A DNA stretch of 15,981 nucleotides, taken from contig JAAYLF010000016.1 in the NCBI GenBank assembly GCA_012522035.1, positions 1 to 15,981 of the forward strand, given 5' to 3'. The stretch's first letter is position 1, and every line of letters starts with the position of its first letter. This document shows, piece by piece, positions 1 through 7,273 of this stretch. Origin of the DNA: Clostridiaceae bacterium (lineage in GTDB: Bacteria > Bacillota > Clostridia > UBA1212 > DUPL01). A program made the position numbers and the translations under genes. Below the pieces are notes generated by a model that was given only the letters and a program-made list of their open reading frames with translations, was not told the DNA's origin and did no database searches.

Positions 1-2
1 AT

Positions 3-290
3 ATATTATTTGTGAATCATCATAACTTTACAGGACGATCCCATCTGACAGCCATGGTGTCCACAAATAATGGCGTGTCTGTTGATTACAAGCTGTTGAT
101 AGATGAAAGGTCCGATGTATCGTACCCTGATGTGGTTGAGGGTGAGGGTGGCCGTACTTGGATGGTGTATGACAGGGAGCGATATGGGGCTAAAGAGATT
201 TTGATGGCGTGTTTTACAGAAGAAGATATTAATAAAGGTAGATTTGCATCTCCCACATCATATACCAGGAAGATTATATGCAAGGTTTAG
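3..290 (+). CDS. Sialidase-like (BNR-repeat) glycoside hydrolase, C-terminal fragment
   Basis: This is the 3' end of a gene that starts before the window. The frame is open from the left edge and ends at TAG 288-290; the GTG at 12 is internal, because the residues before it (ILF) continue the family pattern. The visible part reads FVNHHNFTGRSHLTAMVS, then SYPDVVEGEGGRTWMVYDRE, RYGAKEILMACFTEEDI. This matches the last blades of bacterial sialidase/BNR-type beta-propeller hydrolases, where a 'YPD...G.....VYDR.R.G.KEI....F.E.DI' stretch is characteristic. Such enzymes hydrolyse terminal sugars from glycans. The catalytic residues of the N-terminal part are outside the window, so activity and substrate cannot be judged. 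No terminator is evident before the tRNA promoter at 326. Confidence 0.75.
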   Translation: MLFVNHHNFTGRSHLTAMVSTNNGVSVDYKLLIDERSDVSYPDVVEGEGGRTWMVYDRERYGAKEILMACFTEEDINKGRFASPTSYTRKIICKV

Positions 291-325
291 GATAAGAAAC
301 GAGGCAAAAATTTTGATAACTGCTA

Positions 326-354
326 TTGACAATTTGCAAAGTCTTGTATATAAT
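326..354 (+). promoter_or_regulatory. Sigma-A promoter of the tRNA gene
   Basis: A perfect consensus: TTGACA at 326-331, a 17-nt spacer, and TATAAT at 349-354. Transcription would begin near 361, about 26 nt before the mature tRNA. A short hairpin (CGCT 364-367 with AGCG 371-374) lies in the 5' leader. Confidence 0.88.
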
Positions 355-386
355 ATCTTTTGTCGCTGTGAGCGGCGAAAGAGTTC

Positions 387-463
387 GGGCCATTAGCTCA
401 GTTGGTCAGAGCAACCGGCTCATAACCGGTTGGTCCAGGGTTCGAGTCCCTGATGGCCCACCA
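387..463 (+). tRNA. tRNA with CAT anticodon (elongator Met, or Ile2)
   Basis: The gene folds as a complete 77-nt cloverleaf. The acceptor stem is GGGCCAT (387-393) with ATGGCCC (453-459), followed by discriminator A460 and an encoded CCA (461-463). The D arm is GCTC...GAGC, the anticodon stem-loop is ACCGG-CTCATAA-CCGGT, and the T arm contains the invariant TTCGAGTCC. The anticodon is CAT. It is not the initiator: the first pair is G-C rather than a mismatch, and the anticodon stem lacks the three consecutive G-C pairs. A CAT tRNA is either elongator methionine or the isoleucine isoacceptor whose C34 is converted to lysidine by TilS. Sequence alone does not decide securely between them. Confidence 0.95.
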
Positions 464-483
464 TTACAGTATAATCCGAACAC

Positions 484-526
484 GTGACCCATAGTGCATA
501 ATTGATTGCCTGGTGGGTCATTTTTG
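484..526 (+). terminator. Terminator after the tRNA
   Basis: TGACCCA (485-491) pairs with TGGGTCA (514-520) and is followed directly by five T (521-525). The loop is long (22 nt), so this is a moderate intrinsic terminator, placed about 20 nt after the tRNA CCA. Confidence 0.65.
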
Positions 527-563
527 TATTGTTTTGAGCCGTTTATAAACAGGCAGGAATTGC

Positions 564-599
564 AAAAAAAGAGGGCCCCTTTGGTGCGCAGGGGCCCTT
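564..599 (-). terminator. Intrinsic terminator of the MBL/LTD gene
   Basis: AGGGCCCCT (572-580) pairs perfectly with AGGGGCCCT (590-598) around a 9-nt loop. On the minus strand it is followed by seven T (complement of 564-570). It lies about 65 nt after the stop codon at 666. Confidence 0.9.
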
Positions 600-665
600 G
601 GTTGAAATCATTTTACTAGGATATTATATTCAGATTACTGGCTTCTGTCAATATCAAAAACTTAT

Positions 666-1947
666 TTAATCATCATACCTGGATACAAGCTTACCTGTAT
701 TGTCATACAACTCTGCAGGGTCGCTGCTGGTATTGTTCCATATATTGGCTTTAGTCCAGATGAGATCACCATCTGCTCCTCCAGAAGCAATATTAATAGT
801 CGATCCGGCTTTCAACAGATATCCTGAAGAAAAATTATACTGCTGATTGCCAGTTACCGAAAGAATTTTCCACCCTGTCATGTCAATGTCGCTATCTGAA
901 TTATTGGTAATGCTAACGTATTCAGCTATCTTATCTAAAGCTGATATTACCACGGGGGATGAAGGTTCTGGAGTTGCATTGCTTGGTGTCTCAGTTGCAG
1001 GAGCAGGCGTTTTTGTGTGGGTTGGTCCAGGAGTATTGCTTGTTGTGTATGTCAGATTCGTACCGTCTGATGTGAAGATAATGGTTCCCAACTCATCTGT
1101 TCTTAACGTTGTTGCCTTATGCAAGGCTAATCTTTGCATAATAATATCATCCGGATGACCATACCTGTTTCCTTCACCAACGCTGATAACTGCATAGGCA
1201 GGTTTTATTTTGTTCAGGAACAATGCCGTTGTTGAGGAAGTTGATCCATGATGACCTACCTTCAATACGTCAGCCTTTAGGTCAAGATTGGATGCCAGTA
1301 TATCATGTTCAACCTTATCCTCGGCATCTCCAGTGAATATGAATGACGTATTACCATATATCATCTTTATTACAATGGAAAAATTGTTGGTTTCCGAATA
1401 ATTCTTATCCTTGTCGCTTAATACTATTAATTCAAGATTATCAATTTTGATTACCGTTCACTGCGCAGGATTCTCCACAGGTATGTTCTTGCGGCTTATC
1501 GCAAGCTCAAAATCTTTACATGTTTTTGTATTTTCTGATAACGCGGGTTTAATGATTTTTTCAACTTCGAATCTGTCGATGACTATATCAAGGCCTCCGA
1601 TATGGTCTTCGTGCGGATGGGTAGCCACCATTAGTTCAATATCATCTGTATTAAGAGATTCCAAATAGCTTACTATTTGATCCCCATCGCTGTTATTGCC
1701 GCCGTCAATTAAAATATCTAGATCTCCATAGTTAATAAATATTACATCTGCTTGTCCGACATCTATGAAATGCACATTATGCAAGTTGCGGTGTGTCTGT
1801 AGGGATTATGCTGGTACTATTGCTTGTAAAAGGTGTAGGCGTTAATATACTAGAGGGTGTAATGATATCATTTGTCTGGACAATACATCCGTTTAAAAAT
1901 ACAAGCAAATATATCAATAAAAAACTTAAGATAACTTTTTTCTTCAT
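666..1947 (-). pseudogene. ComEC-type metallo-beta-lactamase-fold lipoprotein with lamin-tail domain, broken
   Basis: One gene is visible in three pieces. The start is ATG 1945-1947 (MKKKVILSF), preceded by GGAGG (complement of 1953-1957); the TTG at 1959 lies within that ribosome site. A lipoprotein signal ends in LVFLNGC, followed by a Thr/Pro/Ser linker. The metallo-beta-lactamase fold has VHFIDVGQAD, THPHEDHIGG (HxHxDH metal motif), FTGDAE and VGHHGS, as in the C-terminal domain of ComEC/Rec2 and related extracellular nucleases. A Thr/Pro linker (TPGPTHTKTPAPATET) and a lamin-tail domain (about 95 residues with ISALDKIAEYVSITN and MTGWKI) complete it. Two lesions are seen. An extra base near 1782-1784 shifts the frame between PQL and HNVHF. 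An in-frame TGA at 1458-1460 falls between ENPAQ and TVIKID; the frame continues unchanged past it. Function if intact would be an extracellular phosphodiesterase or hydrolase; this is inference. Sequencing error could explain both lesions. Confidence 0.85.
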
Positions 1948-2072
1948 TTTTTCCTCCAATTCATATAGAAGTACAATGCTGGGATTGTAAACCAGAAAAA
2001 TAATTCATGCAAATTAAAGGGAGGATTGCTGATTATAATCTGATCACAAATACTATGTTTAGATTCGTAATG

Positions 2073-2111
2073 AAAAAAGAAAGTAGAACAGGATGTTCTA
2101 CTTTCTTTTTT
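2073..2111 (-). terminator. Strong (bidirectional) terminator after the first discoidin gene
   Basis: An 18-bp perfect inverted repeat (2073-2090 with 2094-2111) has only three bases between arms. The outer arms are A- and T-rich, so it works as a GC-containing stem plus T tract on the minus strand, 24 nt after the stop at 2136. It can also act in the plus direction. Confidence 0.88.
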
Positions 2112-2135
2112 GATGAGGCAATTTATGTATTGTAC

Positions 2136-2924
2136 TTATGCCTTCTTCTTTTTAACGATAACAACAACTACAACAATCGCTACAACTGCAACAGCTGCGA
2201 TGGCAACAGGAACAACAGGAAAATCTGACTTCTTGTCATCTTTTTCGTCTGATTTGTCATCGGTAGCAGCAGGAGTGGTCTCTGAAGGCGCTTCAGTAGC
2301 TTCTCCAGCTGGTGTCTCCTGTGGTTCTTCTGTTGGCTCCGGTGATGGAGTAGTTAGAAGATCGCCGTATGCTTCAATTTCAGCAATACCTGAATAATAG
2401 AAGTTATCGTCTTTAACACTGCTCATTTTGGTTATTGAAACCATGATAAAGCGAGCTTCTTCTTCAAATTCATATACGAAGTTTTCAGATGTAGCTCCGG
2501 AACGGCCAGTAACTTCACCAACTGTTACCCAGTCGCTTTCGTCCTTGGAAACAAGAACTTTGAAGTCTGTTGGCATGTTCATTCCGTTAAGGAAGCTTGT
2601 AGGAACCAAAACGATTTTTTTGAGAGCATAGAGGTTCTCAAGGTCAACAGTAATTGTTATATGTGTATCTTGAGTTGCTGATGCGCCATACCAGCAGAGT
2701 GGAGTGTCCTGACTTACACCGTCCCACACAGGAGCTTCGCCGTCTGTAAGATAGTCAGCGGAGAAAAATGCAAGTCCCTCCATGCTTGGGTTAGTGTTAG
2801 GGTCATCAGACTCGCAATAAACATATTTATAAAGTGCTACGTTCTCTTCTTCTGCCATTGCAGGCACTACTGCTATTGAAGCAAGTATCATTAGTGCTGC
2901 AACAAAACAAATTATTTTCTTCAT
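2136..2924 (-). CDS. Secreted F5/8 type C (discoidin-like) protein with C-terminal membrane anchor
   Basis: A 262-residue exported protein. A signal peptide (1-24, MKKIICFVAALMILAS...AMA) leads into one F5/8 type C/CBM32-like jelly-roll domain (about 26-188). Typical elements are ALYKYVYCESD, YLTDGEAPVWDG, LCWYG, ITVDLENLYALKKIVL, FKVLVSKDESDW and ARFIMVSITKM...GIAEIEAYG. Next comes a Pro/Glu/Thr-rich linker (190-235), a Val/Ala-rich membrane helix (236-257) and a KKKKA tail. Such domains bind glycans or other surface ligands; no catalytic domain is present, so a binding or adhesion role is likely. It is a paralogue of the gene at 3080-3799: 110 of the first 188 positions are identical without gaps. 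It has its own promoter (2970-2997) and terminator. No LPXTG motif precedes the helix. Confidence 0.85.
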   Translation of the reverse strand: MKKIICFVAALMILASIAVVPAMAEEENVALYKYVYCESDDPNTNPSMEGLAFFSADYLTDGEAPVWDGVSQDTPLCWYGASATQDTHITITVDLENLYALKKIVLVPTSFLNGMNMPTDFKVLVSKDESDWVTVGEVTGRSGATSENFVYEFEEEARFIMVSITKMSSVKDDNFYYSGIAEIEAYGDLLTTPSPEPTEEPQETPAGEATEAPSETTPAATDDKSDEKDDKKSDFPVVPVAIAAVAVVAIVVVVVIVKKKKA

Positions 2925-2969
2925 TACTGATCATCCATCCTTTTAATAGTGTATATTTTTAACAAAGTA

Positions 2970-2997
2970 ATTTTACACGAAAATGTTAAATTGTCAA
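2970..2997 (-). promoter_or_regulatory. Promoter of the first discoidin gene
   Basis: On the minus strand TTGACA (complement of 2992-2997) is followed after 16 nt by TAAAAT (complement of 2970-2975). It lies about 45 nt before the start codon at 2924, in an AT-rich region. The layout matches the promoter of the paralogue at 3845-3872. Confidence 0.7.
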
Positions 2998-3022
2998 CTA
3001 AAAAAATGTAAATCTTCAATAT

Positions 3023-3060
3023 AAAAACGACGTCAACCAATAATGATTGACGTCAATCAT
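3023..3060 (-). terminator. Terminator after the second discoidin gene, with embedded palindrome
   Basis: GACGTCAA (3029-3036) pairs with TTGACGTC (3047-3054), and the minus strand then runs into five T (complement of 3023-3027), about 20 nt after the stop at 3080. The 3' arm also sits inside an 18-nt perfect palindrome (3043-3060, ATGATTGAC/GTCAATCAT), which offers an alternative fold. Confidence 0.7.
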
Positions 3061-3079
3061 ATTAGCTGAGTTTTAGAAT

Positions 3080-3799
3080 TTAGAATACATCAGCTTCTTT
3101 ACGATTACGCATGCAAACAAATGCAGCAGATGCGAGCACAAGTGCAGCGATAGCAACTACCAACCATGTAAATGACTGGTCGTTTGTTCCTGGGTTTGGC
3201 TCGGTTTCTGGCTCAGTTTCTGGAGCTGTTACAGGTCCGCCATAAACTTCCCATTCAGAAATTCCTGCATAGTAGAAGACTGCATCATGAACAGGACTCA
3301 TTTTTGTAATATGTATTCTTACATAACGAGCTTCCTTGTCAGTGTTGAAAACCATGCTTTCTGACATAGCGCCAGAACGATCTCTAACTTCACCTGCTTT
3401 TGTCCATTCATTTCCATCTGTGGAAACAAGAATGTCAAAATCGGAAGGAAAGCTCTGACCGTCGAGAAAACTTGATGGTGACAAAACAAATTTGCTTAAT
3501 GCATATACATCTCCCAGATCCATGGTAAGTTTGATATCTGTATCCTGTGTTTGTGCTTCAGCATACCAGCAAAGATGTACATCCTGACTTACACCATCCC
3601 ATATAGGATTTTCTCCGTCTGTAAGATATGCAGCTGAAAAGAATATTAAATCTTCTTTACTTGGATTAGTTCCAGGGTAATCGGATTCAGCAATGACACT
3701 TTTGCCAAGTGCCAAGTTTGTATCCTCGGCCATTGCAGGCATAACTGCGAATGAAGCGAGAATCATTACTACTACTACAAAACTTAAAACTTTTTTCAT
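3080..3799 (-). CDS. Secreted F5/8 type C (discoidin-like) protein with C-terminal membrane anchor, paralogue
   Basis: A 239-residue exported protein, paralogous to the product of 2136-2924. A signal peptide (1-24, ending AMA) is followed by a single F5/8 type C domain (26-188; NLALGKSVIAESD, AAYLTDGENPIWDG, LTMDLGDVYALSKFVL, ARYVRIHITKM, ISEWEVYGG). A short TAPETEPETEPNPG linker leads to a membrane helix (211-230) and the tail MRNRKEADVF. NLALGKSV is the classic opening of CBM32/discoidin domains. The linker is about 20 residues shorter than in the paralogue and lacks its Lys/Asp-rich part. The start ATG at 3797-3799 follows GAGGAAGGG. It is transcribed separately from its paralogue, since each has its own promoter and terminator. 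Ligand unknown; a carbohydrate is likely from the neighbourhood. Confidence 0.85.
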   Translation of the reverse strand: MKKVLSFVVVVMILASFAVMPAMAEDTNLALGKSVIAESDYPGTNPSKEDLIFFSAAYLTDGENPIWDGVSQDVHLCWYAEAQTQDTDIKLTMDLGDVYALSKFVLSPSSFLDGQSFPSDFDILVSTDGNEWTKAGEVRDRSGAMSESMVFNTDKEARYVRIHITKMSPVHDAVFYYAGISEWEVYGGPVTAPETEPETEPNPGTNDQSFTWLVVAIAALVLASAAFVCMRNRKEADVF

Positions 3800-3844
3800 G
3801 ATTTGTTATCCCTTCCTCTTTTAATAATTTAAATTGGCATGTTT

Positions 3845-3872
3845 ATTCTATAGGAAAATAAGAATTTGTCAA
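3845..3872 (-). promoter_or_regulatory. Promoter of the second discoidin gene
   Basis: On the minus strand TTGACA (complement of 3867-3872), a 16-nt spacer and TAGAAT (complement of 3845-3850), about 45 nt before the ATG at 3799. Confidence 0.7.
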
Positions 3873-4136
3873 TGACTTTTTTACACTTGTTCTTGTTCAG
3901 TTTGAAAAATGAAATTATATGAGATTTTTTTTGATAAAATGTATTAAGGAAGCATTATCGTTGACAAAATGATTTTCTTGATAATTTTTCATGATGAAAT
4001 ACTTTTTCAACACTAGCTTATTCTAACATAATTTGATGTAAAAGCAAACCACATTTTGTTAAGTTATTATAAATGAAAATAAAAAGAGATTTGGCACAAT
4101 GCGTTGGAAACAAGAGTATGATTTTAGAAAAAGTAC
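3873..4136. other. AT-rich intergenic stretch between divergent genes
   Basis: No convincing reading frame, RNA gene or repeat is seen. The stretch is very AT-rich and contains the upstream flanks of the two divergent promoters (3845-3872 minus, 4137-4164 plus). An isolated TTGACA at 3961-3966 has no matching -10 box at 16-18 nt. Confidence 0.5.
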
Positions 4137-4164
4137 TTGCAAAAAGAATTAAAAATGTTATAGT
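4137..4164 (+). promoter_or_regulatory. Possible promoter of the SGNH esterase gene
   Basis: TTGCAA (4137-4142), 16-nt spacer, TATAGT (4159-4164). Transcription would start near 4171, just before a small hairpin TGCGA-TTGC-TCGCA (4178-4191) followed by TTTTTT, which could be a weak early terminator in the leader. Confidence 0.45.
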
Positions 4165-4259
4165 TAATTTGAGAAGTTGCGATTGCTCGCATTTTTTATT
4201 TGCGCCTGTAATTGTAATATGTTACTGAATTGACAAGAATTAGAAAGGTGAGGTCATAA

Positions 4260-5474
4260 GTGTTTAAAAAGACATTGAAATTGTTCGTAGTACTCGTACT
4301 GACTTTAACAACTGTATCTTGCAGTACGACAGGAGAAAAAGATCCAAAAGCATCTCCAACGCCGGAGCCTACAAAGCCGCCGACACTGGAAGAGGTACTT
4401 GCCCAATATACTGAGGAAGATTTGGACTCTTCAGAGTATGATCTTAAAAAATACACAATTCCATATTGGGAAGGCAATATTGTGTACAATGAATCGGTAT
4501 TGCCATTGGAAAATGAAGACGGTTCCATCGATGACATTCCTCTATTGTATAAAGCGGAAAAAATTATTGCCGTACATGATGCAACCCTGAGAAATACTTA
4601 TGTAGAGAATGTGGACTATGAACTGGTTGATGGCATGCTGAGAATAAAGAAAGATGGCAATATAAAGACTGTAAAATACAGCTGGATGTACCCTGCAAAC
4701 GGAACTATCGGATCTGATGTTTTTGGAAGAACCGGTGGTGGCTATATCAGATTTGGAGAAGGGGATACTTTCCACAGGCACCACCTTGTTGTAACCTACA
4801 TACATATAGATGGTTGGAAGGAAGAAGTACCTCAGGCCCAAGGAGACAAATTGCCAAAAACATTGGCCAAACTGGAGAATAAAGAGCCATTGAACATAGT
4901 ATTCTTTGGTGACTCCATAACAGTTGGAGCAAACTCTTCCAAACTTATTGGTGCAAGACCGGGAGTACCCAGATTCTCTGACATGATGGTTGATGCTCTA
5001 AAAGATAAATACGGATATGATGACATAACATTCCAGAACACAGCTGTAGGAGGACAGAATACTGCCTGGGGTGCCGATACAGTGTATACGAATGTAATCA
5101 AGCATAAGCCTGATTTGCTTGTTTTGGCGTTCGGTATGAATGATGCCGGCACACCTCCTCAAACATACAAGCAGCAGATCCAGCAGATAATTGATACTGT
5201 ACTGGGTGATAATCCGGATTGCGAAATCATTTTGGTTGCTACAATGCTGCCCAATGAGGAAGTGCAAGGATTTTACGGAAACCAGGTTTTGTTTGCTGAC
5301 GAACTTAAATCCTTGACCAAGGAAGGTATTGCTTTGTGCGATATGACAGCATTTCATTCCGCATTACTGAAATACAAGAGATATTATGACATGACAGGCA
5401 ACAATGTAAACCATCCAAACGATTTTCTTGCACGTGCTTACACTCAAGTATTGCTGCAAACCATGAGCAAGTAG
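4260..5474 (+). CDS. SGNH/GDSL-type esterase lipoprotein
   Basis: A 404-residue lipoprotein starting at GTG 4260 after AGAAAGGTGAGG. The signal peptide has lipobox TVSC with Cys21, then a Pro/Thr-rich tether (30-42). An N-terminal all-beta-looking domain (about 60-195) contains YTIPYWEGNIVYNESVLPL and a VENVDYELVDGMLRI hairpin. The SGNH hydrolase domain (210-404) has all blocks: block I VFFGDSITVG with nucleophile Ser219, block II Gly in NTAVGGQNT (260-268), block III GMND with Asn294, and block V VNHPND with His385. The family deacylates carbohydrates, often removing acetyl groups from plant polysaccharides; the substrate here is not determined. It is monocistronic with a strong terminator at 5483-5519. 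The closest described type is the two-domain carbohydrate esterase with a beta-sandwich before the SGNH fold (CE2-like), but that assignment is tentative. Confidence 0.88.
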   Translation: MFKKTLKLFVVLVLTLTTVSCSTTGEKDPKASPTPEPTKPPTLEEVLAQYTEEDLDSSEYDLKKYTIPYWEGNIVYNESVLPLENEDGSIDDIPLLYKAEKIIAVHDATLRNTYVENVDYELVDGMLRIKKDGNIKTVKYSWMYPANGTIGSDVFGRTGGGYIRFGEGDTFHRHHLVVTYIHIDGWKEEVPQAQGDKLPKTLAKLENKEPLNIVFFGDSITVGANSSKLIGARPGVPRFSDMMVDALKDKYGYDDITFQNTAVGGQNTAWGADTVYTNVIKHKPDLLVLAFGMNDAGTPPQTYKQQIQQIIDTVLGDNPDCEIILVATMLPNEEVQGFYGNQVLFADELKSLTKEGIALCDMTAFHSALLKYKRYYDMTGNNVNHPNDFLARAYTQVLLQTMSK

Positions 5475-5482
5475 CAAACATA

Positions 5483-5519
5483 AAGAAGTCAGGATTAAGT
5501 TAATCCTGACTTCTTTTTT
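5483..5519 (+). terminator. Terminator shared by convergent genes
   Basis: AAGAAGTCAGGATTAA (5483-5498) and TTAATCCTGACTTCTT (5500-5515) form a long near-perfect stem, with T at 5514-5519 on the plus strand. It ends the esterase transcript. The last codons of the minus-strand gene (stop at 5495-5497) lie inside the hairpin, so the structure may also end that transcript. Confidence 0.88.
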
Positions 5520-7273
5520 CTTACTCTTGTCTGCCTTGATATTTGTGCTATGACAACCAGCATAACGGAAAGTATCATGTAGAAGGAGATATTAACTTTT
5601 TTCTCCATGACAAAAACCCAGTCTTCACTGTCTGGTTTTTCCTCTATTTTATACCTTCCTGTGAGTATAAACACATTCTTTTCATTAATGTATTCACCGG
5701 TTCTTGGATTAAACCATTTTGCTGTATAAATTGTATTTGATAGACCTTTTAAAGTGGCAGACTGCGTTGTATTGTTAAACAAGTACAGTACATACAGATC
5801 ATTGTCAATTGTAGCCAGGCTGTAGTGTATGTTTTTGCGTGTTATCAGCTCGTTATATTCATTCCTGAAGGAACTTCTGCTATCCAAATATCGTTTGTCA
5901 TCAAAGCGAGGAGTGAGTTTCCACCATTCATATTCTTCAAAGAAGGATCGCAAAATGGTCATCTGGTCTCCAGAGGGAAATTGTAATGCTTTCTGCCAAG
6001 TAACCATTTTATCCTCAGGGGTAATGATATCCTTGCCATCGTATGTGTCCTCGTTGTTGAACCAGACATCCCAGATTCCTTGAGCACCATATCCATACCC
6101 ATACATTCCATTCAGGAAGGCAATCCAGCCCTGGGCTCTTGAACCAAAAATCTTTGTCCAAAGATGGTCATACTTTCCTTCGTAGTTTATTACTACTTTT
6201 CCTTGTCCGTTTTCCCAGTAATCCCTTACTATGTCCCACGGCATGGGTGTGTCGTAATTGAAAGAAAACTGAGCTGCGTACCAGGTGTGTCCTTTTACAT
6301 CTCTGAATGACGACCCGCTTGCTGTGCAAAAGCTGGTATGTTCCATATGTGCGGTTAAAGGATGTTTTTAGGGATCATATTTATGAATGTACTGTGCAAC
6401 TTTTATCTAGCGGTTGTTTGCTGCATCAAAAATGGAGTCTCCTCTTTCAAAGTAGAAGTCATTGTCGCTTTTCTGGGCAATCGTCCATAAAACCGGGTAG
6501 GCACCATACCTGGCAACCCAGTATCTGCATAATCTGTCCAGATACTCATCAGTGTACATCGGCATTTCATATTTCATGAGTTCTCTCACATGAAACAGCT
6601 GTGAATGGGCATGCACAAGGCCGCTGTCGGCAATATACTTGAATCTTACATCCAACGCCCTAAAACCCTTGAGATCATCTTCTGAAACCCCATCGGAGAG
6701 CAAGTATGGCACTCCAAGGGGTTGGGACTGGTATACGGTGAATCCTTGCCTGATCCTGTGGTCTATGATTTTATAAAACGTGGACTCGGGCGTGGAAATA
6801 TCCTCTTCCCCAATCACCCAATGTGTGTCTCCCAGATAGAAGAAGGTTGTACCGTCATCATATATGAAATACCTAAGGTCAGGATCCGTCTTTACAAATC
6901 CCCTCTTATATATCTCAAGCTCTCCCTTGTACTCTGTACATGTAATATTACCCGAATTGTTATGCAGCCCGGAATTATCATTGTCAGAGCATACGGTAAC
7001 ATAGCTCCATTCTCCAACCTTTGTCAGTGCAAACCTTACCTTGAACACTCTGCCTCCATCCCAGAAACCGGGTATCTTAAGTTCAAATCCAGTTTTCTTG
7101 TGAGTGAATATTACGTCGAAGTCTACATCGTAAAAGGGGCTTGCATAGTCTCTATCGCTTTCAAAAGTCATTTCGGAGGCTAACCACTGGGGGACCGTGT
7201 CAATATCGTTACCACAAACGATTAAGAGGCCTAAAAGTATAAAAGCTATTGCAGTTAACAGAATCTTCTTCAT
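5495..7273 (-). pseudogene. DUF5060/DUF4038 (apiosidase-like, GH140 type) membrane-anchored glycoside hydrolase, two in-frame stops
   Basis: The frame spans 592 codons from ATG 7271-7273 to TAA 5495-5497 but is interrupted by TAG at 6407-6409 and TAA at 6368-6370, thirteen codons apart. The intact paralogue at 9290-11053 has Trp (ENNR-W-VKVAE) and Tyr (HDP-Y-KHPLT) at these positions. Between and beyond the stops the sequence still matches the paralogue closely (IKVAQYIHKYDP; KHPLTAHMEHTSF). Domains in order: signal peptide (MKKILLTAIAFILLG...), DUF5060 beta domain (SDRDYASPFYDVDFDVIFTH), DUF4038 TIM barrel (FFYLGDTHWVIGEED; INYEGKYDHLW), C-terminal beta domain (WFNPRTGEYINEKNV), membrane helix and KKK tail. 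The ATG overlaps the TGA of the UroD-like gene (ATGA), implying translational coupling in one operon. If the stops are real, only a 288-residue N-terminal product is made. Confidence 0.85.

Noticed and set aside
1458..1460. In-frame TGA as selenocysteine.
   Set aside because: The position is in a loop outside the metal site, no SECIS-like hairpin is evident just downstream, and the gene also has an independent frameshift.
2007..2397. Plus-strand open frames opposite the discoidin gene.
   Set aside because: They are low-complexity antisense shadows (runs of Thr/Asn) of the linker and helix codons of the minus-strand gene.
4091..4107. TTGGCACAATGCGTTGG as a sigma-54 (-24/-12) promoter.
   Set aside because: The -12 element is GG rather than GC and the spacing is one base too long.
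6407..6409. In-frame TAG next to a methyltransferase-like gene, suggesting pyrrolysine.
   Set aside because: The paralogue has Trp there, the protein is a glycoside hydrolase, and a TAA follows 13 codons later, which pyrrolysine cannot explain.
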